7,717 nt of DNA, from assembly GCA_902766985.1 (NCBI GenBank), contig CACXFP010000065.1:1-7717 (forward strand). The letters run 5' to 3'. Made by a program: the position numbers and the translations under genes. Positions within the stretch are counted from its first letter, which is position 1. Each line of letters opens with the position of its first letter. The notes below the pieces were generated by a model that did not search any database, was not told where the DNA came from, and saw only the letters and a program-made list of their open reading frames with translations. Of this stretch, positions 6,008 through 7,717 are shown in pieces. The stretch comes from an uncultured Bacteroidia bacterium (lineage in GTDB: Bacteria; Bacteroidota; Bacteroidia; Bacteroidales; UBA932).

Positions 6008-7138
6008 CTACCTCAGCGTCTTATTGAGGAAAGCCGTGATTTCGGGAAGGGTGAGGGCATGGCTGTCGCTCATCTCCCCGTTAACGATAAAGCAGTTGTA
6101 GGGAAGGTTCTTCACATTGTACATGGTGATGACCGGGCTGGCGGTACCGAGACCGTCGCAGACGCTGGTCCACTCCAGGCCCTGGTTCTTCACGATATTG
6201 GCCCAGAGGGCCTTGTCAGTGTCGATGTTGACCGAATAGATTGCCAGTCCCTTGCCCTTGAACCTGTCATATACAGGCTTCAGCACGTCCATGTTGTACA
6301 GCTTGGCCCCGTCGGCAGGAGCAGTCCAGAAATTGACCAGGACCACCTTTCCTTCGAGGGAACTGAGCTTGACCTTCTTGCCGTCAAGGCCGGGGAGCTC
6401 GATGTCGGGATAGGACAGGCTCCCGGCAAGGCGCAGCCTCTCATTCATCTCAAGGGTATTCTTCCTGTTCCCCGCCTCCTTCCTAAGAGCGGCGACATAA
6501 CGGGAGTCAGGATAGACCGTCGACAGGGAATCGGCTATCGCATTGAAGAGCATACCGTCCGAGGCCTGACCGAATACGGGGAAATTGTCATTGATCTTCT
6601 GGTAGAAGACAGGAATGACGGAAAGGGACTTGCTGTTGGACAGCACGTATTTCACGCACCTGCGGTAATAATCCACATACTGGCGGGAAAGGTCGGCACG
6701 GACCTCCTTGGCATTGTCCACGGTAAGGCTGGAAGCCGTGGAGGAGAACCTGGACATGAAGTCCTGGAAATCCTTGTTGGCCTGGAGAAGCATTTCGCTC
6801 TCCTTGGAACCTTCAACCGAGTAGTTCCCGAGAGTGTCGGCGCTGATCTTCACCTTGTCGCCGGCATTGAGGATGACGGCCGCCACATTGGCATCGCCCC
6901 TGAACAGGTATACGAATTCAGGCTGGCCCTTGGCAACGTCCATCTTGTAGGAGAAGGACCCGTCCTTCTTTACCTTGAGAGTATCCAGTGTCTTGTACTT
7001 GTTGACATCCAGGAGCCTTACGGTGACGGGGACATCCCCGCAATCCTTGATGCTGCCGCTGATGGAAGTCCTGCCGCCGCAGGATGAAAGGACGGCCGCT
7101 GCCGCCACAGTCAGTATGATCGGGCTAAAGCTTCTCAT
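6008..7138 (-). CDS. DUF4369/TlpA-like lipoprotein with degenerate thioredoxin site
   Basis: A 376 aa lipoprotein. The signal peptide is RSFSPIILTVAAAAVLSSC with lipobox LSSC and lipidated C20. The following GGRTS has no acidic surface-export signal, so a periplasm-facing location is likely. Residues about 24-110 resemble the beta-rich DUF4369 domain found before thioredoxin folds in Bacteroidota (SGSIKDCGDVPVTVRLLD...DTLKVKKDGSFSYK). Residues 111-235 are helical and charged. Residues 243-376 form a TlpA/AhpC-like thioredoxin fold: LPGLDGKKVKLSSLEGKVVLVNFW, YSVNID, and NLPYNCFIVNG with the cis-proline P346. Where active members have FWAxWCGPC, this has FW-TAP-ADGA (270-278), so both redox cysteines are missing and thiol-disulphide activity is not expected. 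It overlaps the HIT gene by 14 bases and is probably last in the greA-HIT operon. The substrate or partner is unknown; a binding or scaffold role is a guess. Confidence 0.87.
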   Translation of the reverse strand: MRSFSPIILTVAAAAVLSSCGGRTSISGSIKDCGDVPVTVRLLDVNKYKTLDTLKVKKDGSFSYKMDVAKGQPEFVYLFRGDANVAAVILNAGDKVKISADTLGNYSVEGSKESEMLLQANKDFQDFMSRFSSTASSLTVDNAKEVRADLSRQYVDYYRRCVKYVLSNSKSLSVIPVFYQKINDNFPVFGQASDGMLFNAIADSLSTVYPDSRYVAALRKEAGNRKNTLEMNERLRLAGSLSYPDIELPGLDGKKVKLSSLEGKVVLVNFWTAPADGAKLYNMDVLKPVYDRFKGKGLAIYSVNIDTDKALWANIVKNQGLEWTSVCDGLGTASPVITMYNVKNLPYNCFIVNGEMSDSHALTLPEITAFLNKTLR

Positions 7139-7529
7139 ATTCTTTCAAGATTGAATCTGCGATTTCACGGAACTCTTCCGGAGAAAGCTCAACCCTGGGG
7201 TTCCTGAAGTTGAGGTCTCCCTCGTTCTGGAGCGGGACCAGATGGATATGCGTATGGGGAACTTCCATTCCGAGCACGCAGACACCTACCCTTTTGCAGG
7301 GGACCGCAGCCTTGACTGCCAGGGCCACCTTGCGGGCGAAAGCCCATAGACGGGAATAAAGATCCTCGTCAAGGTTGAAGATGTAGTCATCCTCGACGTT
7401 CTTGGGAATCACGAGCACATGGCCCCTGGCAAGGGGATTGATATCGAGAAATGCGTAGAACTCATCGTTGCCTGCGCATTTGTATGACGGAATCTCTCCC
7501 TTCGCTATCTTGGTAAAAATCGTTGCCAT
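7125..7529 (-). CDS. HIT-family (Hint-like) nucleotide hydrolase
   Basis: A 134 aa histidine-triad protein. Hint-branch enzymes hydrolyse adenosine phosphoramidates and related acyl-AMPs in the cytoplasm. The start ATIFTKIAKGEIPSYK (2-17) and FLDINPLARGHVLVIPK (27-43) form the conserved nucleotide-binding half. The triad PHTHIHLVPL (91-100) provides H92, H94 and H96, with H94 the expected nucleophile. Family length is normal. The ATG is three bases after the greA stop, and the 3' end overlaps the lipoprotein gene by 14 bases, so all three should be one transcript. Aminoacyl-AMP from lysyl-tRNA synthetase is a known Hint1 ligand in other organisms; no such link is visible here. Confidence 0.93.
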   Translation of the reverse strand: MATIFTKIAKGEIPSYKCAGNDEFYAFLDINPLARGHVLVIPKNVEDDYIFNLDEDLYSRLWAFARKVALAVKAAVPCKRVGVCVLGMEVPHTHIHLVPLQNEGDLNFRNPRVELSPEEFREIADSILKEYEKL

Positions 7530-7532
7530 AGC

Positions 7533-7717
7533 CTAAATGGAAATATCCAGGATCTTGAATTTCAGCACTCCGGAAGGGACTTTGGCCTCAACGACCTCAC
7601 CTTTGCCGTGGCCGATGAGGGCCCTGCCTATCGGGGTTGTAGCCGCAAGCTTGCCATGCGCGAAATCGGCCTCGGTTTCCCCGACGATGGTGAACTCCAT
7701 GACCTGCTTTGTCGCAA
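7533..7717 (-). CDS. greA: transcription elongation factor GreA, C-terminal part
   Basis: The last 60 codons of GreA, continuing past the right edge of the window. GreA enters the RNA polymerase secondary channel and stimulates cleavage of backtracked RNA. The visible part is the C-terminal FKBP-like domain: QVMEFTIVGETEADF, then KLAATTPIGRALIGHGKGEVVEAKVPSG and the ending LKFKILDISI. These match the conserved TIVGxxEAD, SPIGxALIG and VxxPxG elements of the family. The N-terminal coiled coil with the acidic tip is outside the window. The stop codon is three bases from the HIT gene start on the same strand, so greA heads the greA-HIT-lipoprotein unit or is part of a longer one. Confidence 0.95.
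   Translation of the reverse strand, partial: ATKQVMEFTIVGETEADFAHGKLAATTPIGRALIGHGKGEVVEAKVPSGVLKFKILDISI

Noticed and set aside
6059..7087. A 342-codon open frame on the plus strand opposite the lipoprotein gene
   Set aside because: It mirrors the codon pattern of the lipoprotein gene, has no start context or promoter, and resembles no family; the minus-strand gene has a signal peptide and two domains.

Overview
The window is 7.7 kb of GC-rich bacterial chromosome, most likely from a member of the Bacteroidota (probably Bacteroidales). Three things support this. The protein families are typical of the phylum: a long KMSKR-type isoleucyl-tRNA synthetase, a DksA/TraR-like protein fused in order between ileS and lspA, and a DUF4369 plus thioredoxin-fold lipoprotein. 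Start codons lack Shine-Dalgarno sequences. Promoters match the Bacteroidota consensus TTTG-N19-TAnnTTTG. Coding density is very high, with no gene-free stretch longer than about 75 bases.

Layout from left to right. A tRNA-Ser(CGA) gene (minus strand) has its own -7 box and lies just downstream of the minus-strand operon ileS - dksA-like - lspA, which occupies 118-4697. A 51-bp gap (4698-4748) holds two back-to-back promoters. One drives the ileS operon leftward and the other drives cvpA-like - tsaB rightward (4749-5932). tsaB converges on the next minus-strand unit, and the 75-bp gap between them is almost entirely one long foldback sequence (5932-5996). The last unit, read right to left, is greA (cut by the window edge) - HIT hydrolase - TlpA/DUF4369 lipoprotein, with gaps or overlaps of only a few bases.

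Most genes are housekeeping and concern translation and transcription: isoleucine charging, t6A modification of tRNA, a serine tRNA, and two RNA polymerase secondary-channel proteins (GreA and the DksA-like protein). Envelope functions are lipoprotein signal peptidase, a CvpA-type membrane protein and a lipoprotein. I see no phage, insertion sequence, CRISPR array or defence system, and no entirely new multi-gene system. The points worth a second look are variant active sites: GIHH in place of HIGH in IleRS, a cysteine-free DksA-like protein and a thioredoxin-fold protein without CXXC. The precisely abutting divergent promoters and the long intergenic hairpin are also notable.
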